Below, piece after piece: positions 22,500 to 34,817 of a stretch of 64,000 nucleotides of DNA. The notes beneath the pieces were generated by a model. It ran no database searches. It worked only from the letters and a program-made list of their open reading frames with translations, and was not told where the DNA came from. A program made the translations under genes and the position numbers. Each line of letters begins with the position of its first letter. The first letter of the stretch is position 1. The stretch comes from Austropuccinia psidii (Eukaryota; Basidiomycota; Pucciniomycetes; Pucciniales; Sphaerophragmiaceae). The stretch covers positions 63,189,437 through 63,253,436 of the forward strand of contig JALGQZ010000001.1 of NCBI GenBank assembly GCA_023105745.1, in the 5' to 3' direction.

Positions 22500-22650
22500 T
22501 TTTATTGGTATAGGTTTCTCTTCCCAATATGGCATAATTGTTTGTAAATAACTTTTACCAACACAGGTGCAGTATGCTCCTGTGTCCAGGTTTACATTTG
22601 CCTCTTGGTTTTATCTCATAACAATACTTATAATTGAATTTCCAGCTATA
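22500..22650 (-). pseudogene. Retropepsin domain of the minus-strand Ty3 element
   Basis: The coding strand reads NVNLDTGAYCTCVGKSYL, with the aspartic protease triad Asp-Thr-Gly intact at 22,578-22,586. The position between the zinc knuckle and RT is as expected for Ty3 elements. This protease would have cut the Gag-Pol precursor in the particle. The surrounding frame is broken upstream and downstream. Confidence 0.75.
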
Positions 22651-22924
22651 TATTCCATTGCTTTTTCATGTTTGGTTTCATGCAGTTTGGCATCTTGTAT
22701 TTTTGTGAGGCTTGTATTAGATGTTCCAACTTTTGGTAAGTTTGAATTTACATCTAGTACTTCATATATTGAATCAATATTATGAATTGGTGAATTGATT
22801 ATATTAACTTAATCAATTTTGGAAGTTTCTGAATCTTTGGTGTCTTTTCAGAATCAGATTAATCTTATTTATCATTGTGGTCTTCTGTTTCTACAATTTC
22901 ATTAATTTTTGCTTTTTTAAGACA

Positions 22925-25095
22925 ATTATTGGCTAGGTGTCCAATAACACCACATTTATGCAATTTTCTTTGCTAATTAGTGTTGTGTATATTGGTTTTG
23001 AAAGGTTCTCTTTGTATATCTTCTTTAATGAATGGTTTATTTGAAATTTTGATGTCCAATTTTTTCCCTTTTCTGCCAATTTTGGTTCTTGTCACTATAT
23101 CTTTTAGTGCATTAATATACTCTTCTGTGGAAAATGGATCTATGCGCCTTCTTCTCAAGGCATGTTCCAGTTCTCCCCAACATTTTTTAAGTATATTCAT
23201 GTGCACCATATTTTGTGACATATCCCGGTACAGTTCATTTAATATTTCAACTTTTTTTAAGAACCAAGTTAAAGGTTTATGATTTTCTGGCTCAAAGAAG
23301 GAACTTTAAAATTCATTTTCTATTTTTTACCTCCAGGCATCATTTTCCCACTTGGTGATGATTTCATTTTTCCACCAAGACCAGGTGTTTTTGCCATTTT
23401 TTGGCCTTATGCCTTGATATTATCTTCTTGCAGATTTTTCAAATAATTAATGGAATCTTGAAGTTATTAATTCATCTGGTATGGAATAATTCTCTTGCAA
23501 CATGTCAATTTTTTAATAAACAAAATATGGTCATATTCACCTTCACCTGTGAATTTTGTCCATTCTTTCAGTTGAGGTGCTTCCTTCATTAAGACTTTAT
23601 TGTTGTCTTGATGGATTAAGTCTGCTATGAAGGGATTTATCATTTTCCTTTTTTTGCTTAACAGTACTTCTTATGTGAGAAAATGGATAGTTAAGTTAGC
23701 ATCATTTATTCTATCCATTTTCTCAGTAATAAGTATTATTTCACTTTGAATGTCATCTTTAAGATTCATTATTTATTAATAGCTTTTTTCTAAATGGTCT
23801 AGAAGTAACTTTTTTGCTTGATGAAGTCTTATCTTCAAATCCTTCAGCAGATATACTTAATTTATTTGTTTTTTCTTTCAGATTTTCAATTATCACATCA
23901 TAATTGATGGTCAAAGTATTCTCTTTTATATCTCTTCTGTATTTATACTATTCTTGTTGTCCCTGTATCAAATTCTTAGTATTGTCAGTAAAGACATTTT
24001 GTTTATTATTTTAAACCATAAATTTAATTCTTTCTATTTCTTTTTCATTTTGTACAGCAATTTTTGTTAAAGATAATAAGCTACCATTTATTTCTTGTAA
24101 AGATAATAAAATATTTTTAATGTCTTCTAGAGGTAACATACTAGTTTTTGATTTCTGTTAAAGTATTTACAGCATCAGGAGGTAAAGTTATTTCCTTGGG
24201 AAATGGGGTTGTCTCATTCCTTTTTCTTCTTTTTCCTTGAATTCCATCAAGGTTCTTGCCTTGTTGAAGACATTATCCATGGAATCATGTAACTTGGTGT
24301 ATATGGTTTCCTCAAGTTCTTTTTATTGTCCTTCTCCACTTTTTGGGGAGGTTGGCTGGCTTATGGCTTTCTAATAGAAGTTACTGGGGCTTCTCCTTTG
24401 CTTCCCTCCCTCTTTTTGTTGCTCCAGTCCTTTATCTTTTGATTTGTGGTTTGGATGATAGTGGATTCCACCCATTAAAGTATCTCACTATTTCCTCCTC
24501 TTTGAGAATTTTTTCAAGATATGCCAGTAGTTTATCACTCCTTGGTGGATTTGTGGCAAAATTTCCCCATACTTGTCCTTGTACACTGTGTAATACTGTT
24601 TGCACTGGCTCATGTAAATGTCTATGTGAGCCCTCTGAATGTGATTTGTATCTGTTGGAATTACTCATACTTAGTTCCAACTGTGTTTCAGATATTATAG
24701 GCATTTCTGGGGCTTGCCTTTGGGATATGTTGCTTCCTTGTGTGATTCTATTCAACTGGGAATTGTTCCCTTTCTTTTCCCTTTTGAGGGATCAATTATA
24801 ATTCTGAGTCCAGCTCCATCTGATTTTATGGGGTATTGGAATCCTCTTATAGTAGTAATTTTAAAAAAATAAGAGATAAAAATATTTTGGAAATATAAAA
24901 AGTCTTTTTATGGTAACTTTAGGAGAGGTACTCACCTTCAGAGACATGAAAAGTGGGTACTGGAAAAACTAATTTCTAAGATTTTCTTTTCTTATTGAAA
25001 ACTGGTGTTGGAGAACTTTGACAATTTTCTTTGACCAATCTCTTAAAAGTGGTCTGATTGTCCTCTATTGGGTTTTCTGCAAACACTGAAAAAGA
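22925..25095 (-). pseudogene. Gag region of the minus-strand Ty3 element
   Basis: Open segments on the minus strand (24,432-24,755 and 22,973-23,221) sit where gag belongs. They are followed near 22,925-22,975 by a zinc knuckle reading LHKCGVIGHLANNC: the first Cys of CX2CX4HX4C is Leu, the rest is kept. A GTGAGT donor-like site near 24,937 and an acceptor-like site near 24,850 suggest a short intron near the N-terminus, so translation may begin near 25,090 (FAENPIEDNQTTF). Many stops. The capsid part is not recognisable to me by motif. Confidence 0.6.
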
Positions 25096-25576
25096 CAAAT
25101 AATATAAGTCTTCTTATAAAAGTGTTATTTTAAAAAAGATATGGCAATTTCAACATAAAAATTGCTTTGATATATTTTTAAATAAATGAAATGAATAAAA
25201 ATGAATAAAAATGATTTTTTATTGTGTTTTTTAATTTTTATATTTCTACTTTCAAAGAATAAAATAAAAATCAAGATGATTCCTTTGAAAACTAAATTAT
25301 AATATGATTTTATTTTGAATTTATAAATATCATTTTTAATAACTAGAGTAACTTAAAGAAAGCTCTTGCAAGTCTAATGATGTGAAAACCCACTTGTAAG
25401 ACAGTACAATTTCTTTCCAAATGTCTTGGTAGCTTTTGAAATCAATAAATATAGAATTATTACATAATTTGATGATTATAAATAAAATTTATCATTGGAT
25501 AAAGCCAATTTTAATCTTTTTAAAAGGCCTTTTAAGTAAGAATCATGGCCAGGCCCCCAAATGAAAGCTTTAACTA
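25096..25576 (-). other. 5' leader of the minus-strand Ty3 element
   Basis: A+T-rich leader between the 5' LTR and gag. The primer-binding site should lie next to 25,577. The coding strand there reads TAGTTAAAGCTTTCATTTGG, and I see no convincing tRNA 3'-end complement. Confidence 0.4.
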
Positions 25577-27133
25577 TGAGAAAATAAGTTTATATTACTA
25601 ATATTTTACTTATTTTACTCTTAATTTCCTTATAAAAGCTATAATAAAGATGAAGAATAATTATAAAAATAAAAAAGTATCATCATTATGGTGTAAAAAA
25701 ATTCATATTATTCAAAATAATAAAATAATAGAGATTATATTATAAAAATAAATATATTCATATATTTATGGCAATTTGTTATTGCTACAAACAAATGATA
25801 AATATGTAAAAAATGGTTATTCAATAATAAAAAAATATGTAACAATAATATTACCAATATTAAAGTCATATATTAATAAAAGACTTATCAAGAATAATAA
25901 TAAAGAGAAAATAGCCTACTTTTAACACTTGATATAAGAATTTTGAATAATTTTATGCCAAAAAATGTAAATTCAACTTCTTTGAATTGTATCTACAAGT
26001 AAAAATAAAAGAAATTACAAATATTCTTGATTTTACATGGAATTGAATATTTTAGAGAGAAATTAACAAAAAAAAATTGAATATTGGCTTAATCACATCA
26101 AAACTGAGGATTGAAATAAATATAAAATTGAGTATTTAATGATATAATATAATTATATAAGAAAGAATAAATTTATTACCTTTGTATTTAATATTTGAAT
26201 GTTTTTGATGTGTCTGAGGGTGAAATAGAGGTAAAAAGAGCTCTATATATAGAAAGATCCTCATTCCTAGAGTACAGAAAGCTTCTAGTAAGTGTTTAAT
26301 AATGGTATCCACTGGAATTGATTAGTTTCTTAAGGTTTAGTAATGAATAAAGCATAATTAAACCATCTTATCTCATTATTACACCATTATTTAGAGTCAT
26401 CACTATAACTTTAAGTTTTCTGACATCATAGGCTTGGAAGAAGCCTAAAATTTGTGTATTTTATTATTATTAATCATAATATATTACAGAATTTACCAGT
26501 CTTATCACTTACATAACTGTTAAACTTAAAATAATGCTACAGTGAGTGATCATAAATGATTATTTTTAAGCTTAAATTTTGATCATTAATAAATTTTGAG
26601 TTATACACCATAAATCCATTCAAATAGTGCCTTCTGATATCTTGCTATGCTCTAAAAAGAATTTTGAGAGCATTTAATTACATAATCAAAACTATATTTT
26701 TGATAATTTTTCTTGTAACTCATCTTTTCTGTTGAAATTTACTATTTTAAACTTCAAAGCATGATTTCAAGGGGTTATACCTTTACTATGACAATGAAAA
26801 TTAAATAATTTTTCATTTATGAGATATTAGATTCTGAATATCTACTCTTTTTCAGGCTTGGACCACTTTTACAACAAAGTGGTCAACATCTATAACTATT
26901 TTGTTCAATATGACATGAAATTGTTATATTTTTAGTTTTTTATGGAAAATCAAATGGTGTATTTTATTTCACATTTTTCTCCATTTGTGTCTAAGATAAT
27001 CAAGGCTTCATGCCTTTTCATTCCATTTTCACTTATTTTAAAATAATAATTTCAACTCTTATTATCAAAATAAGTATTGTAAAGTTGTTTTTTAACCTTT
27101 TTGGATATGTGGTCATATCCCAAAGGCTCAAAC
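25577..27133 (-). repeat. 5' LTR of the minus-strand Ty3 element (uninterrupted)
   Basis: About 1.56 kb. Its low-coordinate half matches 13,257-14,131 and its other half matches 18,065-19,030, so it serves as the unbroken reference for the CACTA-like insertion site. The GACCACTTT/AAAGTGGTC hairpin is at 26,861-26,884. A TG start at 25,577 is plausible. The outer end near 27,133 is where similarity stops. Confidence 0.75.
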
Positions 27134-30100
27134 ACCCATTATCAATTGATATTTGGTTTTCTTACCTAGATGATAGTATTTCAAACATTTTTTTTAGCTT
27201 TCATTTCATATTTTGTTTTTAATAAGAAATTGAGTGTGTACACATGAAAATTCCAACAGGCTCAAGGTATTTAATTAAAGAAGTGGACCAAACTTCAAAA
27301 AGGAGAGATGAATTAATAAATCAGAATTCATAAATAAAATGAAAAAAAAATCCTTCAGGTATGGAGGTGATGAAGTCAAAAATAAATAGCTCTTCAAATG
27401 CCTTATGTGAGAGTTTTATACTTATGTGCAGTGATTTATGATTAAATGAACAGATAGGAACTAATATTGTGAGAATTAATTATATTTTTGAATTGAAAAT
27501 TATCAATTTGATTAATCTTTATTAGATAATTTGAGACTTAATTCATGTATAATGAGAGGAGTAATTCTGGGATTGAAATTGATATCTTTTTTGATAAATA
27601 CCATATTTATGTTTATATTTATAATAATTTTGTATGGAAATATTATTATATAATATTAAGAATTGATATTTTTAATATCATAAAAAAATTTGGATCATAA
27701 TTTCAATCATACGTCATCATAAATAATAATTAAAGCAAATATTAGGCGATATGATCATTAAAAAATCCTCATACAAAAATATTTAGGCATTATTAGATAT
27801 AAGTATTAAGGGTATTTACAATCTATTAAATGAGTAATTTTCTAAATAAGGATTTTGAATTGGTTTCATGTTTTTGTGTAGACAAAAATAGCTAAATAAG
27901 TAGAATATCTTAAGAACCAGAAAACCAAACTTATCAATTCTTTTAAAAACAATACACTTAAAAATTATTAATCCAATATCTATTACTAAACACTTTCAAA
28001 TTTCCTTTGGAAAAATGAAAGTATATATAGCTTAAATTCTTCCAGATATTTGAATCTTGATTAAAGGATGCGATTATCTAAGATTAAAAATGGGAATTTC
28101 CATTTCTAAATATTGAAGTAAATATACAAATATGCTTATACTAAATAAAAAAAACCAAACTACTATATCTGTTATAGAAATATGTGTTAATATTTATTGA
28201 TTGAGCTATGGAATGATAAATTAAGTAAAGAAATTGAAATAAATTCAGTGATTCCAATAATTTATTTGATTAAAAAAATGGTTATTCTTAGAGAAATGAT
28301 ATTTTACTAAATGGAGTCCAAATACTCTGATAAATTATGCAATAATAAAAGTTAAGGATGAGTACAGATATTCAGTTTTTCAGAAATTCAGAAGACTTAT
28401 AACTGAATCATTCACTATATTTTGAAGGAAGAATGGGCCTACTCAGCTAATACCAACTAAAGGAGTATGTATAAAGTCATATAAAATGAAAGAAGGATAA
28501 ATTATCCCGGGTTTACAATAAGAACTATTACTTAATTAGTAGAAAATGGGAAAACATTACTAGAAAAAAATACCTAGAAATGTCTAAGTTCTGAGTAATA
28601 TACAGGAGTGAATTCTGTGTTTGAATTAAAGCACTGTTAATTTCTATTATAAAAAAATACTAAATAAAGCTTATGGTGTGTAAAGTAAGTTTAACCTGTT
28701 TTTAATTTGAACATTTCCGGTAGAAAAATAAAATTGACAGGAAGACTAAATTACCTGCAAAGTGAATGAAGAAAAATAAATTTAAATAGTAAAGCTTAAA
28801 GTGAATCTTGGCTGGCCTCCATAAAGTAAGAAAGAGGTGTGTTGATGACTTTTTTCACTGATTCATTTGATGCTCTGAGGTCTACACAGTAAAATCATCT
28901 GAGCTGTTTAGCTGAATTTTATGAAACAAGCCAAGCAAAAGTTAAAAAACGGTCAAAAAAGTTTAGAAACTAGCCCAAAACTCCTTTGTAATGCGACAAC
29001 AACACTTGACCTCTTCCCAATTTCATTTGAAACCTTTCCCAAACTCAACCTAAAGACAATAATGAGCTTCAAATAAGAAATTTAGATATTCCGATTTGAA
29101 TATCAGAAGTTCTTTTAAAAATATCATGATCTGTATCTTGTCGTTCTTCTATTTATAAACTCAATTTACAAGAAAAAGATTAAGTTCACCACAATGGAAT
29201 CATTTAATATTTTCAAGTTAATAAGCTATAAAGTAATTTGGATTTAATGAGAAAATTAATTCTTTTTTTCTTGATATTGATGTCTTTAAGAGAAAATGTT
29301 TTTAATTGAATTTCAACTAGAAAAAGAGATTATTTTTTTTGGATTTCTGAGAGAAAATATAATTGTTTATTTCTATTTTCTTTGTGAAAAAGAGTGAGTT
29401 TTTGAAAAGGAAATTTGATTTTTTTTTCTTTTTTTGAAATGACAAGTTTTGCTGTTCATTTTTCTGAAAAGAAAAACTCCCTTTTTCTTTTGTTAAGAAA
29501 AAAAATCTTAATGGATAATTTTTTTATTGCTAAAGGATCCTATTTATTTAAGTAATTAATAATCTGTTTTGTTGAAAAAAGAAAGAATTAATAATTTTGT
29601 GAGAAAAATGAACAATATTATCAATATCAATGAAGATGAATTTTTAATTGAAAATGATGTTTTTTTTTTTTTTCAAAAAAACACCTGTTTTATGATATTT
29701 GAGGGTATGAAAATAAGGTAAAGGATGAAAATGAGAATTCATTGAAAATTTTGAAAAAATGGCTGGGAAAGTTGCTATAAGGCTATAAATGAATAACAAA
29801 TCAGATATCTTGATTAATTGGAGGGTAGTTCATTTGGAATTCTTGGTGAGGGAAGTAAGATTAAATAAAACAAATCAAGGTCAAATCATATGCTGAGATT
29901 GATTTTTGTGTGGCTGAAGTGGTGAATAAATTTCTGAATATTCAAAAAAATGATTATTTCTGGGATTATTAAAAGTGACAATGAAATATGCCTCTTCAAT
30001 AAATCAGTTTAAATAAATAATTAGTTAGACAAAAGCTCATTTATTCAAAGAATATATTTCTAGTCCATATCATACAGGAAGCTTTTAGTTACTAATAAAG

Positions 30101-30390
30101 ATAATCAAAATGCAAAATGAATTAAAATCTTCAATTGAATAAATTTCTTAATTTCCAAGAATAAAAAGAAATAGTTTTTTTTTTGAATTTTGGTTTTATC
30201 CCCTTTTTTTTACAAATATATTGATAATATGTTCATAAATGGAAATAGAGCTAAAACAAAATGATTAACTCAATTGAAAAAAGGCCTATATTAAATTGAT
30301 CCAATACAAAATCTTTCCATTCTTAATAATAATTAAGTTAAGCTATATAGCCCTATATAATGCTCAATGTCTTTGAGAAGAATAAAGATT
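27134..30390. other. A+T-rich stretch without a recognised gene
   Basis: No domain or meaningful frame seen. Positions 29,220-29,690 are a low-complexity zone of alternating AGAAAA and TTTTTGATTT-like blocks. The remainder looks like old, heavily mutated DNA. Confidence 0.5.
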
Positions 30391-30487
30391 GGGATTAAAT
30401 TGCTCAAAATATTTATGGATCATTTTTAATTATTCAATATGACCCAAATAAAGCTTAAGAATACAATAGCTGCATGGGATGATTATG
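30391..30487 (+). pseudogene. Left remnant of an older reading frame split by the chromovirus
   Basis: Joined across the chromovirus target duplication (30,483-30,487 and 40,213-40,217), this stretch continues into 40,218-40,715 in one frame. Most interruptions there are TAA or TGA codons that could derive from CAA or TGG by C-to-T change. I cannot name the product. A chance frame in A+T-rich DNA is possible. Confidence 0.25.
30483..30487. repeat. Target site duplication of the chromovirus (left)
   Basis: TTATG immediately before the left LTR, repeated exactly at 40,213-40,217 after the right LTR. Five bp is typical of Ty3 integrases. Confidence 0.9.
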
Positions 30488-32041
30488 TGTCACAACCATG
30501 GCAATTACCCTCCTGGACTCCATATGGCATATCAGTGCCATATCAATCTTATGGCAATTTGGTCATATCCATAATCACTGGCCAAATTGGCCCTCTCATC
30601 TTTTCTGGCCTTTTATGGTCATTTAACTCCTGGGGCCAACCTGGCCCCTTCACTATCATCAGGCCTTTCCAGGCCATTCTCTGCTTTTGGGTACTTTCAG
30701 GTATTTTCCAGTCAACAGGGAAAATACAGCCAAAAATCCTGTATTTAGCTTTTTGAGCTTTAAATACAGTTTTGCGCATTTTGCACATTTTCGTGCACTT
30801 TTCCCATTTTACACATTTTTGCTGTATTCAGCTGTATCTGCCATTTTCCCATGTATTATGGGAAATATGTCCAAAAGGCCATATCAGGCCTTTTGGGGCT
30901 TAATTGCCAGTTTTGTGCATTTTGTGCATTTTTTGCGCAATTTAAGCAAATACAGTTTTAAAGCTGTATAAGCTGTATTTGGCCAGAAACCCAAAGTTGG
31001 GCAATACACCCAGAAACACCTTCTCACCCCTGAAGTCACCCAAAACCCAATTTTCACTCTCATACTCCAGACTTCACTCACAAAAACCTTTGGCCACTTT
31101 CACCCTTCAGAAACTCAAATTGTCATAAATGGTGTTATACACCATTCTGCACCTTTTTTCACCAGCAATTCAATGGTGTCAATATCAGAGGGGTAATTTA
31201 ACATTCCATAAGTCACAAAAGTGTCATGTCATCCAGAGGACCCATCAAGGCTCAAGTGCAGATGTAATTTCTCAAAGACCAATGATGCCATCAGGAATTT
31301 ATTGGATATTCTCACTTCAAGTATTCCCTCCAAGGGAATACTATCAATTCATTCCCAAGGTGTATTCAAGAGGCGGTTCCAAACAAGTTGTCCAGTGTCA
31401 ATGCTCCATCAATCCAACTTGGCAACCACATTCATTTCAATACAGTCTAGATTCAGCAAGACCTGTATTTCAATCATACATCATGGGAAAATCATTCAAC
31501 ACAGTTCATTTCCCAATCTGGCAAGGTATACACTTCATCAAGCTGTCAATACAGATTCAAGGATTCAATACAGACCAGCTGTCAGCCTGAAGGAGTCAAG
31601 CTCTCAGCTTTTCACATATACCAGCCTCCTTTGACCATGGGGGGTTTTCCCTCCAGCTAATTAATATATTTTGATTTTATTTTATCTTTATTTATCTTAC
31701 CATTTTTGTTAAGTGAATACTGATATTATCAAGTCAGTCATTTAGCACTTTTTCTCTTTTCTTTCTTCACCTGTCAATGCATATTTGGTGGTCATATCCT
31801 TACTAATTCTTTTGTTAATTTTGGCAGGTTGAAACAGTGATTAAGGACTTACTTAGTTTCCCCCTTGGCCATTTGGCTTCTCATTTCTCTTATTGCATCT
31901 CATCTTTGTACTTGCATTCTTCTTAGAGAAATTCAATTCTTTATTTTAATTTTCTTTATTCTTTTAGAGTCTTCCAAGTGAGTTCCCTGATTTCTGAGTG
32001 CCAGGCCACTATTGTTCTTCTGTTCAAGAGCCCCTGTGACA
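30488..32041 (+). repeat. Left (5') LTR of the chromovirus
   Basis: 1,554 bp with TGTCACA...TGTGACA termini. Two hairpins are conserved in both LTRs: TTTCCCAT/ATGGGAAA near 30,845-30,866, and CCAAAAGGCC/GGCCTTTTGG at 30,871-30,896. Short open frames inside (for example 31,129-31,634) recur in the right LTR but have no domain; I treat them as non-coding. Confidence 0.9.
31614..31668 (+). promoter_or_regulatory. Probable LTR promoter and transcript start (R start)
   Basis: A TATA-like CATATAC at about 31,615-31,621 lies some 35-40 nt before AGCTAATTAATATA (31,655-31,668). That 14-mer is the exact complement of the sequence just after the LTR (32,043-32,056). If transcription starts at or near 31,655, the RNA 5' end could fold onto the primer site. 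Both motifs are conserved in the right LTR (39,826-39,839). Inferred, not shown. Confidence 0.5.
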
Positions 32042-32042
32042 T

Positions 32043-32056
32043 TATATTAATTAGCT
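32043..32056 (+). promoter_or_regulatory. Candidate self-primer binding site
   Basis: TATATTAATTAGCT, starting one base after the LTR end, where the minus-strand primer site belongs. It matches no TGG-initial tRNA site, but it is exactly complementary to LTR bases 31,655-31,668. This is the arrangement known for the Tf1 group, where the RNA 5' end acts as primer. Confidence 0.55.
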
Positions 32057-32834
32057 CCTAATTTCTTTTCATTCTGTTCATTCTTTCTTTATAATTTCAT
32101 TCACTCATTTCCTTGAAATTATGACTCTGCAATACTTATGAGATTTATGATTTGTTGTCAACTCTCAATTTTCTCTCATTCATTCTTCATTTTAAAAATT
32201 GAAAGCTGACCCAATTTTATTTTTGTTTCTCTTCTAAATCTTATTCAAACCATCAAATTTCTAATTCATTCATAATTTGGGCGTAATCTTAAACTTCATT
32301 TGATTTTCAAATTTCTCATCTAAATTCATTCAGACACCTTCTTCACATCAATATTAATTTTGATTCATTATTCAAGAATTTTGATTTTCAAGAAGAGCTC
32401 ACTTGATTTGAATTTATTGATTGATTTGACAAAAATTGATTGACCTGCAGATTTCATTGATTTTTCTGATTTTTCACATCAAGAATTTCGACATAAATTG
32501 GTTTTGACTAAAGAATTCATTTGATTGATTGATTGATTTTGCAAGATTTTGACTTTGATTGATTTGACTTATTGATTTACTGACTTCAAGATTTCATTTG
32601 ACATTGATTGATTGATTTGCCTGAAGTTTTCATTTTGACTTATTGATTTATTGACTTCAAGATTTCATTTGATATTTAATTGATTGATTTACCTGAAGAT
32701 CTCATTCTGATTTATTGATTTTCTTCAAGATATTGATTTTGACTTTTGACTTCAAGCTTTATTTTAAATTGCATCAAGTTTTCATCTTCAAATATTGATT
32801 CTTGTTCATTTTATTTCATTTTTATCCTGAAATC
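32057..32834 (+). repeat. Chromovirus 5' leader with 71-bp tandem repeats
   Basis: About 0.8 kb of untranslated leader rich in TTGATTGATT. Two imperfect 71-bp units lie at 32,564-32,634 and 32,635-32,705, each running from TTGACTTATTGATTTA through CTTCAAGATTTCATTTGA to CCTGAAG. No conserved frame. The leader ends at the gag ATG at 32,835. Confidence 0.7.
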
Positions 32835-34152
32835 ATGCCCATCCAACAATCACCTCCTGCAAGGCAGACAAGATCTCAGGCCAGAACTAAAGCTGTTCTC
32901 ACTCCAACTCCAAGGGCTCCTCTTGATGGCACCCCAGAAGTTCCTCAACTGAGGGCCCATTTTGGAAGGAGCAACACCATCCAGGAAGGAAGGAAGAGTG
33001 CCAAAAAGATCAACTTCATTTTCAGGAGTAGTTGGCAGATTTCCAGGAACTTCAAGGACCATTTTCAGAGGTCCTGGGGAAGATGGTGAATAGGCAGAGG
33101 AGAATTCTGTGGAAGAGGAAGAGTCTGATGGTACTGAAGGTGCTCCTGCTCTTGTGGGGGAATCCCAAGGTACTGAAGGACCAACTCTAGCCCGGTCTCA
33201 TCAGCTTGACTCTCATCAGTCTGAACCATCTTTATTGGCAATTATGCAGCAAATGACTCAGATTATGGCCAATCTTCAAGCAGCTTCATTCTCTGAAGCA
33301 TCAAGACCACCAGCCTTCAAGACTCCATCTATGAAGGCACCAGAATGCTTTGATGGGACTCAGACCTTCAAAGTCAGAAGCTTCATTCAGTCTTGTCAAT
33401 TGATTTTTCATAATGATCCAGAAAGCTTATCTCAAGACAGAAAGAAAGTTCTCTATTCCACTTCCTTTCTTGTTGGCAGGGCTGAAAAATGGATTGAGCC
33501 TTATCTTTCCAATCTCACCAATCAAGACTAAAATTACCTTCTCAATTCTTGGAACTTATTTGAATCTCAACTATTGACTTTATTTGGGGACCCAAATGAA
33601 GTTAGACAAGCTGAAGCAGAGTTGGATTCTCTAAGAATGAAAGAAAGTGGCCATGTTTCTTTATACATAGCCAATTTTAGAAGTTTGGTTTCAAGAATTG
33701 GATGTTGGGGTGAAAGGGCTCTTATTCATCATTTCAGGAAGGGATTGCCATCCAAGATTTTGGATCAATTGGCCTCCCATCCTTCAAGAATTGACTCTCT
33801 TCAAGACTTAATGGAAATTACCCTGGAGCTTGATACCAGGTACCATGAGAGGCAAAATGAAAAGAGTCATCATCAAGAGAAGAAGCCAGAAACCTCAAAG
33901 TCAAATTCTTCTCATCCTCAAAATTCTTCAAGCTCAATCCAAAAGAAGAAGAATTTTGAGAAGAGGGACAAGCTCCATTCTTCTTTGCTGAAGAAAGACT
34001 TCAAGTTAATGAATTCTGAAAAAGAAAGAAGAATAAAGGAGGGTTTATGTGCCTATTGTGGTGGGAAGCATAGTCTTGGGTTCTGTTTCAAAAGGCCTCA
34101 AAACAAGCTTACCCAACCATCAGGCAGTTTTCCCAGCCAGGGAAAAGCCTGA
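32835..34152 (+). pseudogene. Chromovirus Gag (broken)
   Basis: The structural protein that packages the RNA. It starts MPIQQSPPARQTRSQ at 32,835. A basic, Pro-rich N-terminal part shifts frame near 32,970 and meets TAG at about 33,090. It continues as an acidic EEEESDGTEG stretch, then a capsid-like region from about 33,330 (PECFDGTQTFKVRSFIQSC, SFLVGRAEKWIEPYL, LFGDPNEVRQAEAELDSL). A TAA at 33,529-33,531 interrupts it, probably from CAA. Near the end lies a zinc knuckle, CAYCGGKHSLGFC (about 34,050-34,090), in CX2CX3HX4C spacing, one residue shorter than the usual CX2CX4HX4C. It ends at a stop at 34,150-34,152. Confidence 0.85.
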
Positions 34153-34166
34153 GTGAAGATCATGTT

Positions 34167-34754
34167 GTGTTCAATAGTCTTCACTGTTTTCCATCCAGAG
34201 CACAATTGTGCATTTTGATTACTGGTGTCAAACATTTTCTTAAATTCTTTGTTTTTTCTTCTCTCTCTGATATTTTTTGCAATATTCTCATTGATTCTAG
34301 TGCTACCTACTCATTTATTGCAAAACAGTTTGTTCACAAGTATTCTTTGACCATGTCAGAACTCCCAGAAAAGATTCCTCTTATCATTCTTGACTCCTCT
34401 GAGTCTCCTTCTTTATTTGTGACTCACCATACTAAATATATGGTTGAGATCCCTTCTTTACCAAGCTTTGAATGGGACTTTTTAGTCATTGATACTCCCA
34501 AGGGAGAAGACCTCATATTGGGCTTTGACTTTCTCAATAATTTTAATCCATCTATTGATTGGAGGCAAGGGCTGATAACCTTTAATGCTGATCATAAGGA
34601 CCATTATGATCCTTCAAAATCTTTCAGTAATGACTTTTATTCTTCCAAATCATGTGCAGCTCTGGTTGGTGATTCTAAAACACCATCATTTCCATCTTCT
34701 GTCTATATTACTTCCCTTAATTCCCATCAGTCATTACTATCATATAGAGATTAA
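34167..34754 (+). pseudogene. Chromovirus retropepsin (active site altered)
   Basis: Matches Ty3 proteases by ILIDSSATYSFIAKQF near 34,285-34,335, by KYMVEIPSLPSFEWDF and by LILGFDFLNNFNPSIDW, a typical flap and C-terminal pattern. The catalytic triad should be Asp-Ser/Thr-Gly, but the Gly codon is AGT (Ser) at 34,299-34,301, so it reads DSS. Loss of this Gly is expected to abolish or strongly reduce activity. The frame ends at 34,752-34,754, just before RT. Confidence 0.8.
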
Positions 34755-34817
34755 GTATTCAAAGAGATTCAAGATGTTGGAGAAGATAATTCTGTATCTT
34801 CAATTTATCTCTTTTTT

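Larger units (their letters stand above)
13257..27133 (-). mobile_element. Decayed Ty3-type LTR retrotransposon (minus strand) with a nested TIR element
   Basis: The order 5' LTR (about 25,577-27,133), gag, protease, RT, RNase H, integrase, 3' LTR (two parts, 13,257-14,131 and 18,065 to about 19,030) is the Ty3/Metaviridae order. The two LTRs align along most of their length. The 3' LTR is interrupted by a 3.93-kb element and also carries about 200 bp, near 18,600-18,800, that the 5' LTR lacks. All coding parts hold stops or frameshifts. LTR borders are placed where similarity fades and are good to perhaps 30 bp. I could not confirm a target duplication. Confidence 0.8.

Noticed and set aside
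24343..24801. 152-codon plus-strand frame with hydrophobic stretches
   Set aside because: Antisense to the gag region of the minus-strand Ty3 element. No independent support.
29220..29690. Alternating purine and pyrimidine blocks as a tandem repeat
   Set aside because: No constant unit could be aligned; low-complexity composition is enough.
30439..31634. Several 90-150 codon frames at the start of the chromovirus, repeated near 38,491-39,806
   Set aside because: They are within the two LTRs. They recur only because the LTRs are repeated, and they show no domain.
32042..32060. tRNA-type primer binding site for the chromovirus
   Set aside because: No TGG-initial sequence follows the LTR; the internal LTR complement fits better.
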